From Billgrantia azerbaijanica (GTDB lineage Bacteria; Pseudomonadota; Gammaproteobacteria; Pseudomonadales; Halomonadaceae), in the NCBI GenBank assembly GCA_004551485.1, contig SBLD01000003.1:186001-250000 (forward strand): a stretch of DNA of 64,000 nucleotides, read 5' to 3'. The notes under the pieces were generated by a model that was given only the letters and a program-made list of their open reading frames with translations, had not been told where the DNA came from and did not search any database. Each line of letters begins with the position of its first letter. The stretch's first letter is position 1. The position numbers and the translations under genes were made by a program. Positions 8,760-17,814 of the stretch are shown here, piece by piece.

Positions 8760-10289
8760 ATGACGAGTCCAACAACTTCAATAAGCGATAAACAGCCCAG
8801 TCTGCTGCTGGCGCTGACCCCCGTCGTCCTGACGCTGCTGGTGCTGGGGGTGCAGCTGTTCTATTTCGGTGACTTCACCCCCCACATTCCCCTGGCCATC
8901 GGCATGGCGATCACCGGGCTGGTCGGCATCAAGCTCGGTTTCACGTGGAAGCACATCGAAGAGGGGATCTTTCACGTCATCCATGTGTCCCTGCCGTCCG
9001 TCTCCGTACTGATCTGCGTTGGCATGATCATCGGCGTATGGATTGCCAGCGGCACCGTGCCGACTCTCATCTATTACGGACTGACGCTCCTCTCGCCGAA
9101 CATCTTTCTGGCGGCGGCCATGCTGCTCTGCTCGGTCGTGTCGGTATCGCTGGGCACCTCCTGGGGCACGGTCGGCACGGTGGGCCTCGCCCTGATGGGC
9201 ATCGGTGCGGGGTTCGACATCCCGATGTACTGGACCGCCGGCGCGGTGGTGTCGGGCGCCTTCTTCGGCGACAAGGTCTCGCCGCTCTCGGACACGACGA
9301 ACCTCGCCCCGGCGGTCACCGGCACGGACGTCTTCTCGCATATCAAGAACATGATGCCGACGACGATCCCGTCGATGCTGATCGCCTTTGCTATCTACCT
9401 GGTGGCGGGCTTCACCCTGATCGACGGCGACGCCGCCTCATTCGACAAGATCAATGCCATCACCGCCGCGCTGCAGGCCAACTTCACCATCTCGGTGTGG
9501 CTGCTGCTCCCGGCCGTGCTGGTGATCGTGCTCGCGGTCAAGCGGATGCCGCCCATTCCGTCGCTGTTCGCCGGCGCCCTGGCCGGTGCGCTCACCGCCA
9601 TGGTCACGCAAGGGGCCGGCGCCCACGAGCTGTTGACCTATGCCAACAGCGGTTACTCGATCGACACCGGTATCGCCACCATCGACAGCCTGCTCAACCG
9701 CGGGGGCATCCAGTCGATGATGTGGACCATTTCGCTGGTGCTCATCGCGCTGGGCTTCGGCGGTGCGCTGGAAAAGACCGGCTGCCTGGAAACCATCATC
9801 CGCGCCATCATGACCAAGGTGCGCAGCTTCAAAGGCGTGCAGACGGCCGCCGTGTGCACCTCGGTGTCCACCAACCTGGTCGCCGGCGACCCTTACCTCT
9901 CCATCGCCCTGCCCGGCCGCATGTACGCCCCCACCTACCGCGGGCTGGGGTATTCGACGCTGAACCTGTCGCGCGCCATCGAGGAGGGCGGCACCCTCGT
10001 CTCGCCACTGATTCCCTGGAATGCTGGCGGGGCCTTCGTGATCAGCGCCCTCGGCCTCGGCATCGTCGAGGGCAATGTCGAGAACCTGCTGTACATTCCG
10101 CTGGCCTTCGCCTGCTGGCTCTCCCCGGTGATCGGGCTGGTCTATGCGCAGACCGGGCTGTTCTCCCCCCGCGCCAGCGAGGAAGAGCGACTTCTCTGGC
10201 AGGAGCAGGGTGAGGCCGTCGCGACCGATCTGGGCGCCGCCGGCCCGGCCGGCGATGTCCCCGCCCCCAGTCCGCGCCCCTCGAGCTGA
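8760..10289 (+). CDS. nhaC: Na+/H+ antiporter, NhaC family
   Basis: 509 aa polytopic inner-membrane protein exchanging Na+ for H+. ATG 8760 is preferred over GTG 8751 because AAGGTGA then has five-base spacing. Family features include GTSWGTVGTVGLALMGIG (about 128-145), GAFFGDKVSPLSDTTNLAPAV (about 162-182) with conserved acidic residues in membrane segments, and a repeated half late in the protein (STNLVAGDPYLSIALPGRM; EEGGTLVSPLIPWNAGG). At least eleven hydrophobic stretches are visible. Its place beside an Lrp regulator hints at an amino-acid-linked role, since some NhaC relatives carry other substrates; that is inference. Confidence 0.87.
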   Translation: MTSPTTSISDKQPSLLLALTPVVLTLLVLGVQLFYFGDFTPHIPLAIGMAITGLVGIKLGFTWKHIEEGIFHVIHVSLPSVSVLICVGMIIGVWIASGTVPTLIYYGLTLLSPNIFLAAAMLLCSVVSVSLGTSWGTVGTVGLALMGIGAGFDIPMYWTAGAVVSGAFFGDKVSPLSDTTNLAPAVTGTDVFSHIKNMMPTTIPSMLIAFAIYLVAGFTLIDGDAASFDKINAITAALQANFTISVWLLLPAVLVIVLAVKRMPPIPSLFAGALAGALTAMVTQGAGAHELLTYANSGYSIDTGIATIDSLLNRGGIQSMMWTISLVLIALGFGGALEKTGCLETIIRAIMTKVRSFKGVQTAAVCTSVSTNLVAGDPYLSIALPGRMYAPTYRGLGYSTLNLSRAIEEGGTLVSPLIPWNAGGAFVISALGLGIVEGNVENLLYIPLAFACWLSPVIGLVYAQTGLFSPRASEEERLLWQEQGEAVATDLGAAGPAGDVPAPSPRPSS

Positions 10290-10341
10290 GCGCCTGCGCC
10301 CGCCCGGCAGGGCGCTTCCCCCCGATCCACCCGATCGATAC

Positions 10342-10374
10342 CGGCCCGGCGGCCTTGCCGCCGGGCCGTCTTCA
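10342..10374 (+). terminator. Rho-independent-like terminator after nhaC
   Basis: A perfect 11-bp stem (10342-10352 with 10358-10368) closes a CCTTG loop and is followed by TCTTC. It lies about 50 bases past the nhaC stop. The T-tract is weak. Confidence 0.6.
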
Positions 10375-10415
10375 TGCACCGCGTGCCCACCTCCGGAGTG
10401 AGCGCTCGCTTCGAT

Positions 10416-10467
10416 CGCCCTTGTCTTGACTAATGTCAAGACAAGGGCGGCCTGAGAAGCCGATACT
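10416..10467 (+). promoter_or_regulatory. FNR/Dnr-type palindrome and -10 upstream of the cysteine-rich gene
   Basis: Bases 10416-10430 and 10435-10449 form a perfect 15-bp inverted repeat around TAAT. Its core TTGACTAATGTCAA (10426-10439) is a perfectly symmetric FNR/Dnr-type box (TTGAY-N4-RTCAA). GATACT at 10462-10467 lies 29.5 bases from the box centre, the spacing expected of a class II FNR promoter (box near -41.5). The extra arms beyond the core could also let it fold as a hairpin. Confidence 0.7.
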
Positions 10468-10500
10468 GAACGTCCAGTTCGGCAAAAGAGGAGCGCACCG

Positions 10501-10944
10501 ATGGTCTCCCCCGAGCATTCCACCGACGCCCCCTGGTCGGTCGGCGAGGAAGGCCTGCGCGACTACCATGCGGGTGAGCGTGCCCTGCTCGAGCTCAAGT
10601 GCTGTGCCCCGAAAGCGCTCAGCGTGCTGGTTCATGACCTGTCCCAGCCGATGGGCCGCGCCCTGGAGCAGGCGCTCGCGCGCAGCCTGGACACCGGCGA
10701 GATCGCGGACTTCCGCCCCGCCGACACCCTGATGCCCGCCATGCTGCCGCGCTTCGGCCTCGACCCGGCGGCGGTCGGCGAGGGGCCGACGATCCACTCC
10801 CTGCGCACCACCTGCAATGCCTGCCAGGCGGTGGGGCACTGCTGGCTGGCCCTGCGCCACCGGGCCTCGCTGACGGAGTGCTGCCGCTTCTGTCCCAACG
10901 CCGAGGTCTTCGCGCGCCTGGTGGGGCGCAGCGGAGCGGAGTGA
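10501..10944 (+). CDS. Small cysteine-rich protein, DUF6455-like
   Basis: 147 aa soluble protein with no signal peptide. The C-terminal 45 residues carry a cysteine array: C105-x2-C108-x5-C114 (TCNACQAVGHCWLALRH) and C127-C128-x2-C131 (CCRFCPNAEVF), with an additional C34-C35. The CxxC...CxxWLA...FCPNAxxF pattern resembles the uncharacterised DUF6455 family. The cysteines could bind a metal or Fe-S cluster, but nothing shows which. Start ATG has GAGGAG upstream. The perfect FNR/Dnr palindrome in its promoter suggests expression under low oxygen or nitric oxide together with nirS and nos, 27 kb away. Confidence 0.65.
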   Translation: MVSPEHSTDAPWSVGEEGLRDYHAGERALLELKCCAPKALSVLVHDLSQPMGRALEQALARSLDTGEIADFRPADTLMPAMLPRFGLDPAAVGEGPTIHSLRTTCNACQAVGHCWLALRHRASLTECCRFCPNAEVFARLVGRSGAE

Positions 10945-11067
10945 CCTCGCCCCGCCCGGGAGAGGCCGTGACGCCCCGCGGCGTTCGCTGCCAAGCCAGT
11001 CCTGTACCGGTGTCGTCAGCCCTGCCACGCTCCTGCCGGTGGGGCGATCGTGCTGCTGCCCTACGTC

Positions 11068-12288
11068 TCAGCGCGCCGGACAGCGCGCCACCGCCGCCGT
11101 CTCCAGCGGGCGCGGGCGGGCGAGCCCCCAGTAGCTGGCGAGCGCCAACAGGCCGGACAGCGCGATGGCCACGGCCATGGTGCGCGAGGTGCCGTCGTGG
11201 AACTGGCCGACCAGGGCGCCGCCCAGGGCGGCGATGGTCATCTGCAGGAAGCCGAACAGCGACGAGGCGGAGCCGGCGCAGTGCGGGTTGGGCGCCAGCG
11301 CCCCGGCCATGCTCTGCGGCATGAGGATGCCGAAGCCGACCAGGAAGACGATGTGCGGGCCGATCACCGCCCAGGGCGCGTAGACCCCGGCCAGGGCGAG
11401 GCCTGCCATGGTGCTGCCGGCCAGGGCGCACAGCAGGGTGGCCAGTTGCAGCAGGCGATCGCGTCCCAGGCGGTGACTGTAGCGGCCGCTGACGAGCGAG
11501 CCGCTGAAGAAGCCGGCCACGATCAGCGTGAAGCCGACGCCGTACTGGAAGGGCGAGAGCCCCATGAACTCGATCAGCACGAACGAGGAGCCGGAGAGGA
11601 AGGCGAACAGGCCGGCGAAGCCGGTGGCGTTGGCCAGGGTATGGCCGACGAAGGCGCGTTGGCCGAGCAGCTGGCGGAAGGTGCGCAGGATCACCGCCGG
11701 ATGGGTCGACTGGCGCCGCTCGCGCGGCAGCGGCTCGGGCATCAGAAAGGCTAGGATCGGCAGCATGACCGCGGCATAGCCGGCCAGCAGCAGGAACACC
11801 GATGGCCAGCCGAAGGCGAGCAGCAGGCCGGCCCCGACGATGGGGGCCAGCGCCGGGGCGAGCGCCATGGTGCTCGCCATGTAGGAGAGGACGCGCCCCG
11901 CCTCCAGCGGGCCATGGATGTCGCGCACCGCGGCGCGGCCCAGCACCGGGCCGGCGGCGCCGCCGAAGGCCTGCAGGAAGCGGCCCACCAGCAGCACCTC
12001 GATGGAGGGGGCGAGGGCGCACAGCAGGCTGGCGAACAGGAAGAGGCCGAAGCCGGCGAGCAACACCGGCTTGCGCCCGACACGATCGGAAACCGGACCG
12101 CACACCAGTTGGGCCAGGGCGAACCCCGCCATGTAGAGGCTCAGCGTCAGTTGGACCTGGTCGGGGCCGGTGCCGAGCGCGTCGGCCATGGCCGGCATGG
12201 CCGGCAGGTACATGTCGGTGGCCAGCGGCCCCAGGGCGGTCAACGCCGCCAGCACCGCCACCATGGCGGGGGATGTCAATCGCAGCAC
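11068..12288 (-). CDS. MFS multidrug exporter, Bcr/CflA family
   Basis: 406 aa from GTG 12288, chosen because AGGAG lies about seven bases upstream; the open frame continues to 12336. Twelve transmembrane segments are expected. The motif LGPLATDMYLPAMPAMADALG (residues about 18-38) is diagnostic of the Bcr/CflA drug:H+ antiporters, and DRVGRKPVLLAG is the MFS loop 2-3 signature. Bcr-type members export bicyclomycin, sulfonamides or chloramphenicol; CflA-type act on florfenicol. The substrate here cannot be read from sequence. It stands alone, convergent with the cysteine-rich gene. Confidence 0.85.
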   Translation of the reverse strand: MLRLTSPAMVAVLAALTALGPLATDMYLPAMPAMADALGTGPDQVQLTLSLYMAGFALAQLVCGPVSDRVGRKPVLLAGFGLFLFASLLCALAPSIEVLLVGRFLQAFGGAAGPVLGRAAVRDIHGPLEAGRVLSYMASTMALAPALAPIVGAGLLLAFGWPSVFLLLAGYAAVMLPILAFLMPEPLPRERRQSTHPAVILRTFRQLLGQRAFVGHTLANATGFAGLFAFLSGSSFVLIEFMGLSPFQYGVGFTLIVAGFFSGSLVSGRYSHRLGRDRLLQLATLLCALAGSTMAGLALAGVYAPWAVIGPHIVFLVGFGILMPQSMAGALAPNPHCAGSASSLFGFLQMTIAALGGALVGQFHDGTSRTMAVAIALSGLLALASYWGLARPRPLETAAVARCPAR

Positions 12289-12406
12289 GGCACTCTCCTG
12301 AACGACGCTTCCTGGAAGGCAACGACGGTCCGGCACCTTACCGGGCGGACCGGGGCCCGTCTATCTTGTTAGCCTGCTTATTATAACCGCCCAGGCGTCG
12401 TCTGTC

Positions 12407-13051
12407 TTATCCGGCGTCGGGCTGGACGCCGGGGGCGGCCTCGCGGAACGCCTCCAGGGTGTCGCAGTGCGCGGCGATGCGGCGAAGGGTGGGGTAGGCC
12501 GAAAGGTCGCACTCGAAGCGCTTGGCATTGAACACCTGGGGGACCAGGCAGACGTCGGCGAGCGTCGGGTGGTCGCCGTGGCAGAACCGGCCGGTGCCCG
12601 CCTCGCGGGTCAGCAGGCTCTCCAGGGCGTCGAAGCCCTGGTGGATCCAGTGGCGGTACCAGGCGAGCTTGGCCGCCTCGCCGACCTCGAGCTCGTGGAC
12701 CAGGTACTTGAGCACGCGCAGGTTGTTGAGGGGGTGGATCTCGCAGGCGATGAGCTGGGCGAGCGCTCGTACCCGGGCCCGTCCGGCGGCATCCGTCGGC
12801 AGCAGGGCCGGTTCGGGATGCGTCTCGTCCAGGTATTCGCAGATTGCCAGCGACTGGCTCAGCCGATGGCCGTCGTCGGTGACGAGCAGCGGCACCAGGC
12901 CCTGGGGGTTGCGGGTGAGGTAGGCGGCGCTGCGCTGCTCGCCCTTGACCAGGTTGACCGGGGCCTGGTCATAGGCAAGGCCCTTGAGATTCAGCACGAT
13001 GCGTACCCGGAAGGCGGCCGACGAGCGGAAGTAGCCGTAGAGCGTGGTCAT
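12407..13051 (-). CDS. maiA: Maleylacetoacetate isomerase
   Basis: 214 aa zeta-class glutathione transferase converting maleylacetoacetate to fumarylacetoacetate with glutathione. ATG 13051 begins MTTLYGYFRSSAAFRVRI; the SSAAxRVRI segment contains the zeta-class active-site serines, and LTRNPQGLVPLL plus LSQSLAICEYLDE are the usual glutathione-binding motifs. It starts 15 bases after the fahA stop on the same strand, last gene of the hmgA-fahA-maiA operon for tyrosine/homogentisate catabolism. An in-frame start at 13069 would overlap fahA and is less likely. Confidence 0.92.
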   Translation of the reverse strand: MTTLYGYFRSSAAFRVRIVLNLKGLAYDQAPVNLVKGEQRSAAYLTRNPQGLVPLLVTDDGHRLSQSLAICEYLDETHPEPALLPTDAAGRARVRALAQLIACEIHPLNNLRVLKYLVHELEVGEAAKLAWYRHWIHQGFDALESLLTREAGTGRFCHGDHPTLADVCLVPQVFNAKRFECDLSAYPTLRRIAAHCDTLEAFREAAPGVQPDAG

Positions 13052-13065
13052 CCTGAGGGTCTCCG

Positions 13066-14100
13066 TCACTGGGGGTGGTGCGCGACGACCCGCTGGTCGA
13101 TGGCGCCGAAGAGGCTCTGTCCCTGGCGGTCGAACATCTCGATGCGCACCCGGTCGCCGAAGCGCAGGAAGGGGGTACGGATTTCATCGTAGAGGATCTT
13201 TTCCACCATGCGCACTTCGGCCAGGCAGCTGTAGCCCACGCCGCCCTCAGTGATCGGCTTGCCGGGGCCGCCATCGGGGCCGGGGTTGGAGACGGTGCCC
13301 GAGCCGATGATCGCGCCGGCGCCCAGGTAGCGGGTCCGGGCGGCGTGGGCGACGAGCTCGGGGAAGCTGAAGATCATGTCCGGACCGGCCTCGGGTACGC
13401 CGAACGTCTCGCCGTTCAGGTGCACGGTCAGCGGGAGGTGCACCTTGCCGTCCCGCCAGGCATCGCCCAGCTCGTCCGGGGTGACGCAGATCGGCGAGAA
13501 GCTCGAGGCCGGTTTGGACTGGAAGAAGCCAAAACCCTTGGCCAGCTCGCCGGGAATCAGGCCACGCAGGCTGACATCGTTGACCAGCATGACGAGCTTG
13601 ATGTGGCCGGCGGCCTGTTCGGGGGACACGCCCATGGGCACGTCGTCGGTGATCACCGCGATCTCGCCCTCGAAGTCGATGCCGTGCTCTTCGCTGATCG
13701 CCTCGATGTCCTCCGTCGGCGCCAGGAAGCGGTCGCCGCCGCCCTGGTACATCAGCGGGTCGCTCCAGAAGCTCTCGGGCAGCTCGGCGCCGCGCGCCTG
13801 GCGCACCAGCTTGACGTGGTTGAGGTAGGCGGAGCCGTCGGCCCAGTTGTAGCTGCGCGGCAGCGGCGAGTGCAGGGCGTCCTGATCGAGTGCGAAGGCA
13901 CCTTTCGCCCGTCCGTCGTTGAGCGCGGCGTAGCGCGCTTCCAGCTGCGGGCTCACGGTCCCCCAGGCCTCGAGGGCCTGCTGCAGGGTGGCGGCGATAT
14001 CGGTGGCGCGTACGGCGCGGCTGAGGTCGCGGGAGACCACCAGCAGTTCGCCGTCGCGGCCGTGCTCTTTCGTATCCAGCTTGAGGGTGGCGAGTTTCAT
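13066..14100 (-). CDS. fahA: Fumarylacetoacetate hydrolase family protein
   Basis: 344 aa. Predicted to split fumarylacetoacetate into fumarate and acetoacetate, the last step of homogentisate breakdown. The FAH domain occupies about residues 80-335. Metal-binding acidic residues are in HGIDFEGEIAVITDDVPMG; RTRYLGAGAIIGSGTVSNPG contains the late conserved glycine-rich loop. It is shorter than the roughly 430-residue Pseudomonas and animal FAH and belongs to the shorter bacterial type, but its place between hmgA and maiA makes the role secure. It starts 39 bases after hmgA. Confidence 0.9.
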   Translation of the reverse strand: MKLATLKLDTKEHGRDGELLVVSRDLSRAVRATDIAATLQQALEAWGTVSPQLEARYAALNDGRAKGAFALDQDALHSPLPRSYNWADGSAYLNHVKLVRQARGAELPESFWSDPLMYQGGGDRFLAPTEDIEAISEEHGIDFEGEIAVITDDVPMGVSPEQAAGHIKLVMLVNDVSLRGLIPGELAKGFGFFQSKPASSFSPICVTPDELGDAWRDGKVHLPLTVHLNGETFGVPEAGPDMIFSFPELVAHAARTRYLGAGAIIGSGTVSNPGPDGGPGKPITEGGVGYSCLAEVRMVEKILYDEIRTPFLRFGDRVRIEMFDRQGQSLFGAIDQRVVAHHPQ

Positions 14101-14139
14101 CGTCGTTGGATCCTCGTTCGTCAGGGGCGGGTGTCGTGA

Positions 14140-15450
14140 TCAGGGCCGGGTCGGGTCGAAGTGCGAGCGCAGCGTCGCCCAGACGTCGACGTAGTCGCGC
14201 TGGCGGAAGTCCGCCTCGAGCGCGGCCTCGGTGGGGTGGTAGACGTAGCGGCTCTCGAACATGAAGGCCAGGGTGTCGCCCAGGTAGCGCGGGGTGAGCT
14301 CGGCCGTGGCGGCCTTCTCGAAGGTCTCGGCGTCGGGGCCGTGGGGCGACATGCAGTTGTGCAGGCTGGCACCGCCGGGCAGGAAGCCCTCCGCCTTGGC
14401 GTCGTACTCGCCGTGGATCAGCCCCATGAACTCGCTCATCAGGTTGCGGTGGAAGTAGGGCGGGCGGAAGGTGTGTTCGGCGACCATCCAGCGTGGCGGG
14501 AAGATCACGAAGTCGACGTTGGCCATCCCCGGGGTGTCCGAGGGCGCGGTGAGCACAGTGAAGATCGACGGGTCGGGGTGATCGAAGCTCACCGTGTTGA
14601 TGGTGTTGAAGCGCGCCAGGTCGTACTTGTAGGGCGCATAGTTGCCGTGCCAGGCCACCACGTCGAGCGGGGAGTGGTCGAGCCGGGTTTCCCAGAAGCG
14701 CCCGGCGAACTTGGCCACCAGCGCGAAGTCGCCGCTCTCGTCCTCGTAGGCGGCCACCGGGCTCTGGAAGTCGCGCGGGTTGGCCAAGCCGTTGGCGCCG
14801 ATGGGCCCGAGGCCGGGCAGCTCGAAGGGCGTGCCGTAGTTCTCGCAGACATAGCCCCGGGCGGCGTCGGTGTCTGCCCCCAGGCGCACCTGGAACTTGA
14901 TGCCGCGCGGGATCACGGCGATTTCGCCGCCCGTGACAGCCAGCTCGCCGAACTCGGTGCGCAGGCACAGGGTGCCGAGCTGCGGCACGATCAGGAGTTC
15001 GCCGTCGGCGTCGTAGAAGAAGCGCTTGGTCATGTCCTGATTGACGGCATAGAGGTGCACGCCGCAGCCGCTCTGGGCGCCGGCATCGCCGTTGACCGCC
15101 ACGGTCAGCAGGCCGTCGACGAAGTCGGTGGGGGCGGCGGGCAGCGGCACCGGGTCCCAGCGCATCTGGTTGGGGTCGGCGGCGGGGCTGGCGAGCGGCG
15201 AAGTGGCCACCTGCCGGTGTGCCAGCGGCCGGTAGGCGCTCTGTGCCACCGACGGGCGGATGCGATAGAGCCAGCTGCGCAGGTTCTGGTGGCGCGGCGC
15301 GGTGAAGGCCGAGCCGGTGACCTGCTCGGCGTAGAGGCCGTAGGGGCAGCGCTGTGGCGAGTTCTGGCCCACCGGCAGGGCGCCGGGCAGCGCCTCGGTG
15401 GTGAGGTGGTTGCGGAATCCGCGCTGGTAGTCGAACGTGTCGGTCGTCAT
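14140..15450 (-). CDS. hmgA: Homogentisate 1,2-dioxygenase
   Basis: 436 aa iron(II) ring-cleavage dioxygenase turning homogentisate into maleylacetoacetate. I took ATG 15450 ([16 protein letters not shown]); the longer open frame upstream to 15651 crosses the operator and is non-coding. Family segments visible are [30 protein letters not shown] near the N-terminus, [35 protein letters not shown] with iron-ligand histidine and glutamate context, and [14 protein letters not shown]. First gene of hmgA-fahA-maiA, read away from a MarR gene. Confidence 0.95.
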   Translation of the reverse strand: MTTDTFDYQRGFRNHLTTEALPGALPVGQNSPQRCPYGLYAEQVTGSAFTAPRHQNLRSWLYRIRPSVAQSAYRPLAHRQVATSPLASPAADPNQMRWDPVPLPAAPTDFVDGLLTVAVNGDAGAQSGCGVHLYAVNQDMTKRFFYDADGELLIVPQLGTLCLRTEFGELAVTGGEIAVIPRGIKFQVRLGADTDAARGYVCENYGTPFELPGLGPIGANGLANPRDFQSPVAAYEDESGDFALVAKFAGRFWETRLDHSPLDVVAWHGNYAPYKYDLARFNTINTVSFDHPDPSIFTVLTAPSDTPGMANVDFVIFPPRWMVAEHTFRPPYFHRNLMSEFMGLIHGEYDAKAEGFLPGGASLHNCMSPHGPDAETFEKAATAELTPRYLGDTLAFMFESRYVYHPTEAALEADFRQRDYVDVWATLRSHFDPTRP

Positions 15451-15510
15451 GGGGTGTCCTCGCGGGTTGGCGACGAGCCGGTGTCGCCCGGTCGGGCTGG
15501 TGGAGCAAGC

Positions 15511-15530
15511 ATAGTTTCTATTGAAACTAT
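15511..15530. promoter_or_regulatory. Palindromic operator upstream of hmgA
   Basis: ATAGTTTC-TATT-GAAACTAT is a perfect 8-bp inverted repeat in a locally A/T-rich patch, 61 bases before the hmgA start and between it and the divergent MarR gene. Size and symmetry suit a MarR dimer. An IclR regulator encoded 1.3 kb away is an alternative binder, since HmgR of Pseudomonas putida belongs to that family. Confidence 0.55.
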
Positions 15531-15861
15531 ATGTCCAGTGAAGCGCCCGCCCTCGTTGCCATCGTTCGCCGGGAGGATGGCAAGAGAATGCCGTGGATCC
15601 TGAGTCACAGAGAGTTGCTATACCTAAGTCTAACCCCTCTTGTGTCGCCAACCGGTTTCAAGAGAGATTGTTGGAGGGGGCGCCAGCGGGTAACGGGCCG
15701 CGCGGGGCCTCTGCTTCTGGCCAGGCGCGTCGGCGGAGGCGAGTTATGGCGACCGACGCGACCCGCTCGGTGTGGCCGGCAGGGGGACGTGCGTTGCCGG
15801 GGCGGAGGTTCCCGGGTATCGTGCTGTTGCTGTCGCAACTGCTCGACTAGGGTGAGCGATC
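15531..15861. other. Intergenic stretch between hmgA operator and MarR gene
   Basis: About 330 bases. Small open frames here lack coding character, and I see no RNA gene. The patch around 15606-15660 is lower in GC than the surroundings and may carry the MarR promoter. GGTGAG (about 15851-15856) is the only, weak, Shine-Dalgarno candidate. Confidence 0.35.
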
Positions 15862-16359
15862 ATGAACGATGAGGGATCACAGGGGCGGGGGGGAGACAGG
15901 CTGGCGCTGGCGTCTGCCAAGTCGGAGCTGGACCTGAACCAGTTCCTTCCCTACCGGCTCAACAGCCTGGCCGACCGCATCAGCCACGAGCTGGAGCGCA
16001 TGTACGCCGAACGCTACGGGCTCAACGTGGCACAGTGGCGGGTGCTGGCCTGGCTCAGCCACTGCGACGAGCTCTCGGCCAAGCAGATCTGCGAGGCGAC
16101 GGGCATGGACAAGGCGCGCGTCTCGCGCGCCGTGCAGGCGCTGGAGGAGCGCGCGCTGATCAGTCGCCAGCCGTCGCCGCACGACCAGCGCCTCCACGAG
16201 CTGCGCCTCACCGAGGCCGGCCAGGCGCTGCTCACCGCGCTGATTCCCGAGGCACAGGCCTGGGAGGCGGAGCTCGTCGCCACGCTCTCCGCGGGCGAGT
16301 ACCGCGACCTCTTCAACATCATGCGCAAGCTCGAGCGCCAGCTCGAGCGGCTCGGCTGA
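15862..16359 (+). CDS. MarR-family transcriptional regulator
   Basis: 165 aa. The winged helix-turn-helix spans about residues 55-125: RVLAWLSHCDELSAKQICEATGMDKARVSRAVQALEERALISR, followed by the wing (PSPHDQRLHELRLTEAG). Helices on both sides form the dimer interface. It is divergent from hmgA with a palindrome between them, so repression of the homogentisate operon relieved by a pathway compound is the simplest model (inference). No cysteine redox pair typical of OhrR is seen. Confidence 0.87.
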   Translation: MNDEGSQGRGGDRLALASAKSELDLNQFLPYRLNSLADRISHELERMYAERYGLNVAQWRVLAWLSHCDELSAKQICEATGMDKARVSRAVQALEERALISRQPSPHDQRLHELRLTEAGQALLTALIPEAQAWEAELVATLSAGEYRDLFNIMRKLERQLERLG

Positions 16360-16368
16360 GCGGCGGCG

Positions 16369-16875
16369 TCACGGCGCGCGGCAGTCGGCGGCCGCGGCGT
16401 CCCGATCCATCACCAGGCGCACGAAGAACTGGCCGGCCATGTTGCAGCGGGTGCGTCCGTCGCCGGTGAAGTCGACGAAGCAGTCCTGCTGGGAGTGGCC
16501 GCCGGCGCTCGCCTGGTTCCAGTACCATCCGGGTGGCGTGTCCGGAAAGGCCGTCGTGTCGATGGCCACGTCCGCGCCGCCGGCCGCCTGCATCAGGGAG
16601 CGCAGCTCGTAGAAGCGCGGCAGCCGCCACGGGCAGGCGGCGCTGGCCTGCGCCGCGGCCAGCGACTCGGCCTCGGCCAGGTGGAAACGTGCCGCCTCTC
16701 CCTCGCAGCGCCCCGCGCGGAACGTCTGCCCCTGGCTGCAGCGCCGCCATACCAGCGCGGTATCGGCGTCCGCGACCAGGCCCTCGGCGGGAAACCGGAA
16801 GCGCGCGTCGGCGCTCCCCGCGGTGACCGGCCCGGCGAGGAGCAGCGCCAGCAGGGCGAGGCGGGCGGCCGTCAT
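16369..16875 (-). CDS. Exported DUF1566-like protein of unknown function
   Basis: 168 aa from ATG 16875, which overlaps the IclR stop as ATGA, indicating translational coupling. Residues 1-19 form a signal peptide (LALLALLLAGPVTA). The mature part resembles DUF1566/Lcl C-terminal domains: FRFPAEGLVADADTALVWRRCSQGQTF, CPWRLPRFYELRSLMQ, GWYWNQAS and FFVRLVMD. Cysteine pairs (CSQGQTFRAGRC, and single C residues near 83, 133, 145 and 166) suggest disulfides in the periplasm. Function unknown. Confidence 0.65.
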   Translation of the reverse strand: MTAARLALLALLLAGPVTAGSADARFRFPAEGLVADADTALVWRRCSQGQTFRAGRCEGEAARFHLAEAESLAAAQASAACPWRLPRFYELRSLMQAAGGADVAIDTTAFPDTPPGWYWNQASAGGHSQQDCFVDFTGDGRTRCNMAGQFFVRLVMDRDAAAADCRAP

Positions 16876-17717
16876 GCCTCGGCCACCGGTTGGCGGGCGG
16901 TGGGCACCCGCCCGCCCAGGCGGGCGGTGATCTCGGCGGCGGTGTCGCGCACCAGCTCGCCCAGCTCGGCGAGGCGCGCCTCGGGAATCCGCGCCACGGG
17001 GCCGGAGACCGAGATCGCCGCCAGCGGCGTGCCGTGCTCGTCGTGGATGCAAGCCGCCACGCAGTGCAGCCCGACGGCGTGCTCCTCGCGGTCGCAGGCG
17101 TAGCCGCGGCGGCGCACCTCGGCGAGGTCGGCGCGCAGCGTCTCGGGGGTGTGCAGGGTGTTGGCGGTCACCCGGGTCAGCCCGCGCTCGGTGAGGATGC
17201 GCTCGAATTCGTCGTCGGGCAGCCAGGCCATCAGCGCCTTGCCCACGCCCGAGGCGTGCAGCGGTGCCCGCGAGCCCAGCCGCGTGATCATGCGCATCAT
17301 CTGCGGCGACTCGCTCTGGGCCAGGAATACCGCCGTGCCGCCGTCGCGGATGCCCAGGTTGGCGGTCTCGCCGGTCTGGGCGGTGAGGCGGCGCAGGAAG
17401 GGGCGGCTGGTGGCCACGAAGTCGCGGGCCTCGAGGAAGCTGTTGCCGATGCGGAAGGTCTTGACGTCGACCTTCCACACCCCGAGCTCGCTGTCCTGGG
17501 TGATGAAGCCCTGGCTCTGCAGCGCCTGCAGCAGGCGGTGGGTGGTGGAGGGGGCCAGGTCGACCGCCTCGGCCAGCTCGGAGAGCGCCAGCCCGCCGGG
17601 GGTGGCGGCCAGGCGTTCGAGCAGCGTCAGCCCGCGTACCAGCGACTGGCTGTGCCCGCTGCTGCTCTTGCCGGGGCCGGGCGGGCGCCCCGCCGTTCTG
17701 CGTTTGCCTTCACTCAC
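16872..17717 (-). CDS. IclR-family transcriptional regulator
   Basis: 281 aa, GTG start with AGGAG eight bases upstream. A low-complexity N-terminus (about 20 residues) precedes the IclR helix-turn-helix (SLVRGLTLLERLAATPGGLALSEL... APSTTHRLLQALQSQGFI, residues 24-80) and the effector-binding domain (about 100-270; YACDREEHAVGLHCVAACIHD is typical). Homologues regulate aromatic and short-chain-acid catabolism. Candidates here are the enoyl-CoA hydratase upstream or the hmg operon, where Pseudomonas uses an IclR protein (HmgR). Confidence 0.88.
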   Translation of the reverse strand: MSEGKRRTAGRPPGPGKSSSGHSQSLVRGLTLLERLAATPGGLALSELAEAVDLAPSTTHRLLQALQSQGFITQDSELGVWKVDVKTFRIGNSFLEARDFVATSRPFLRRLTAQTGETANLGIRDGGTAVFLAQSESPQMMRMITRLGSRAPLHASGVGKALMAWLPDDEFERILTERGLTRVTANTLHTPETLRADLAEVRRRGYACDREEHAVGLHCVAACIHDEHGTPLAAISVSGPVARIPEARLAELGELVRDTAAEITARLGGRVPTARQPVAEA

Positions 17718-17814
17718 CCGTTCTACTCCTCGCGCCAGGGACTCACGGCCACAGGATACCTGCTCGCGCGGGCGCTGTCTCGGCTGCGGAAATGCCTTCC
17801 ATTCCCTGTGACAT

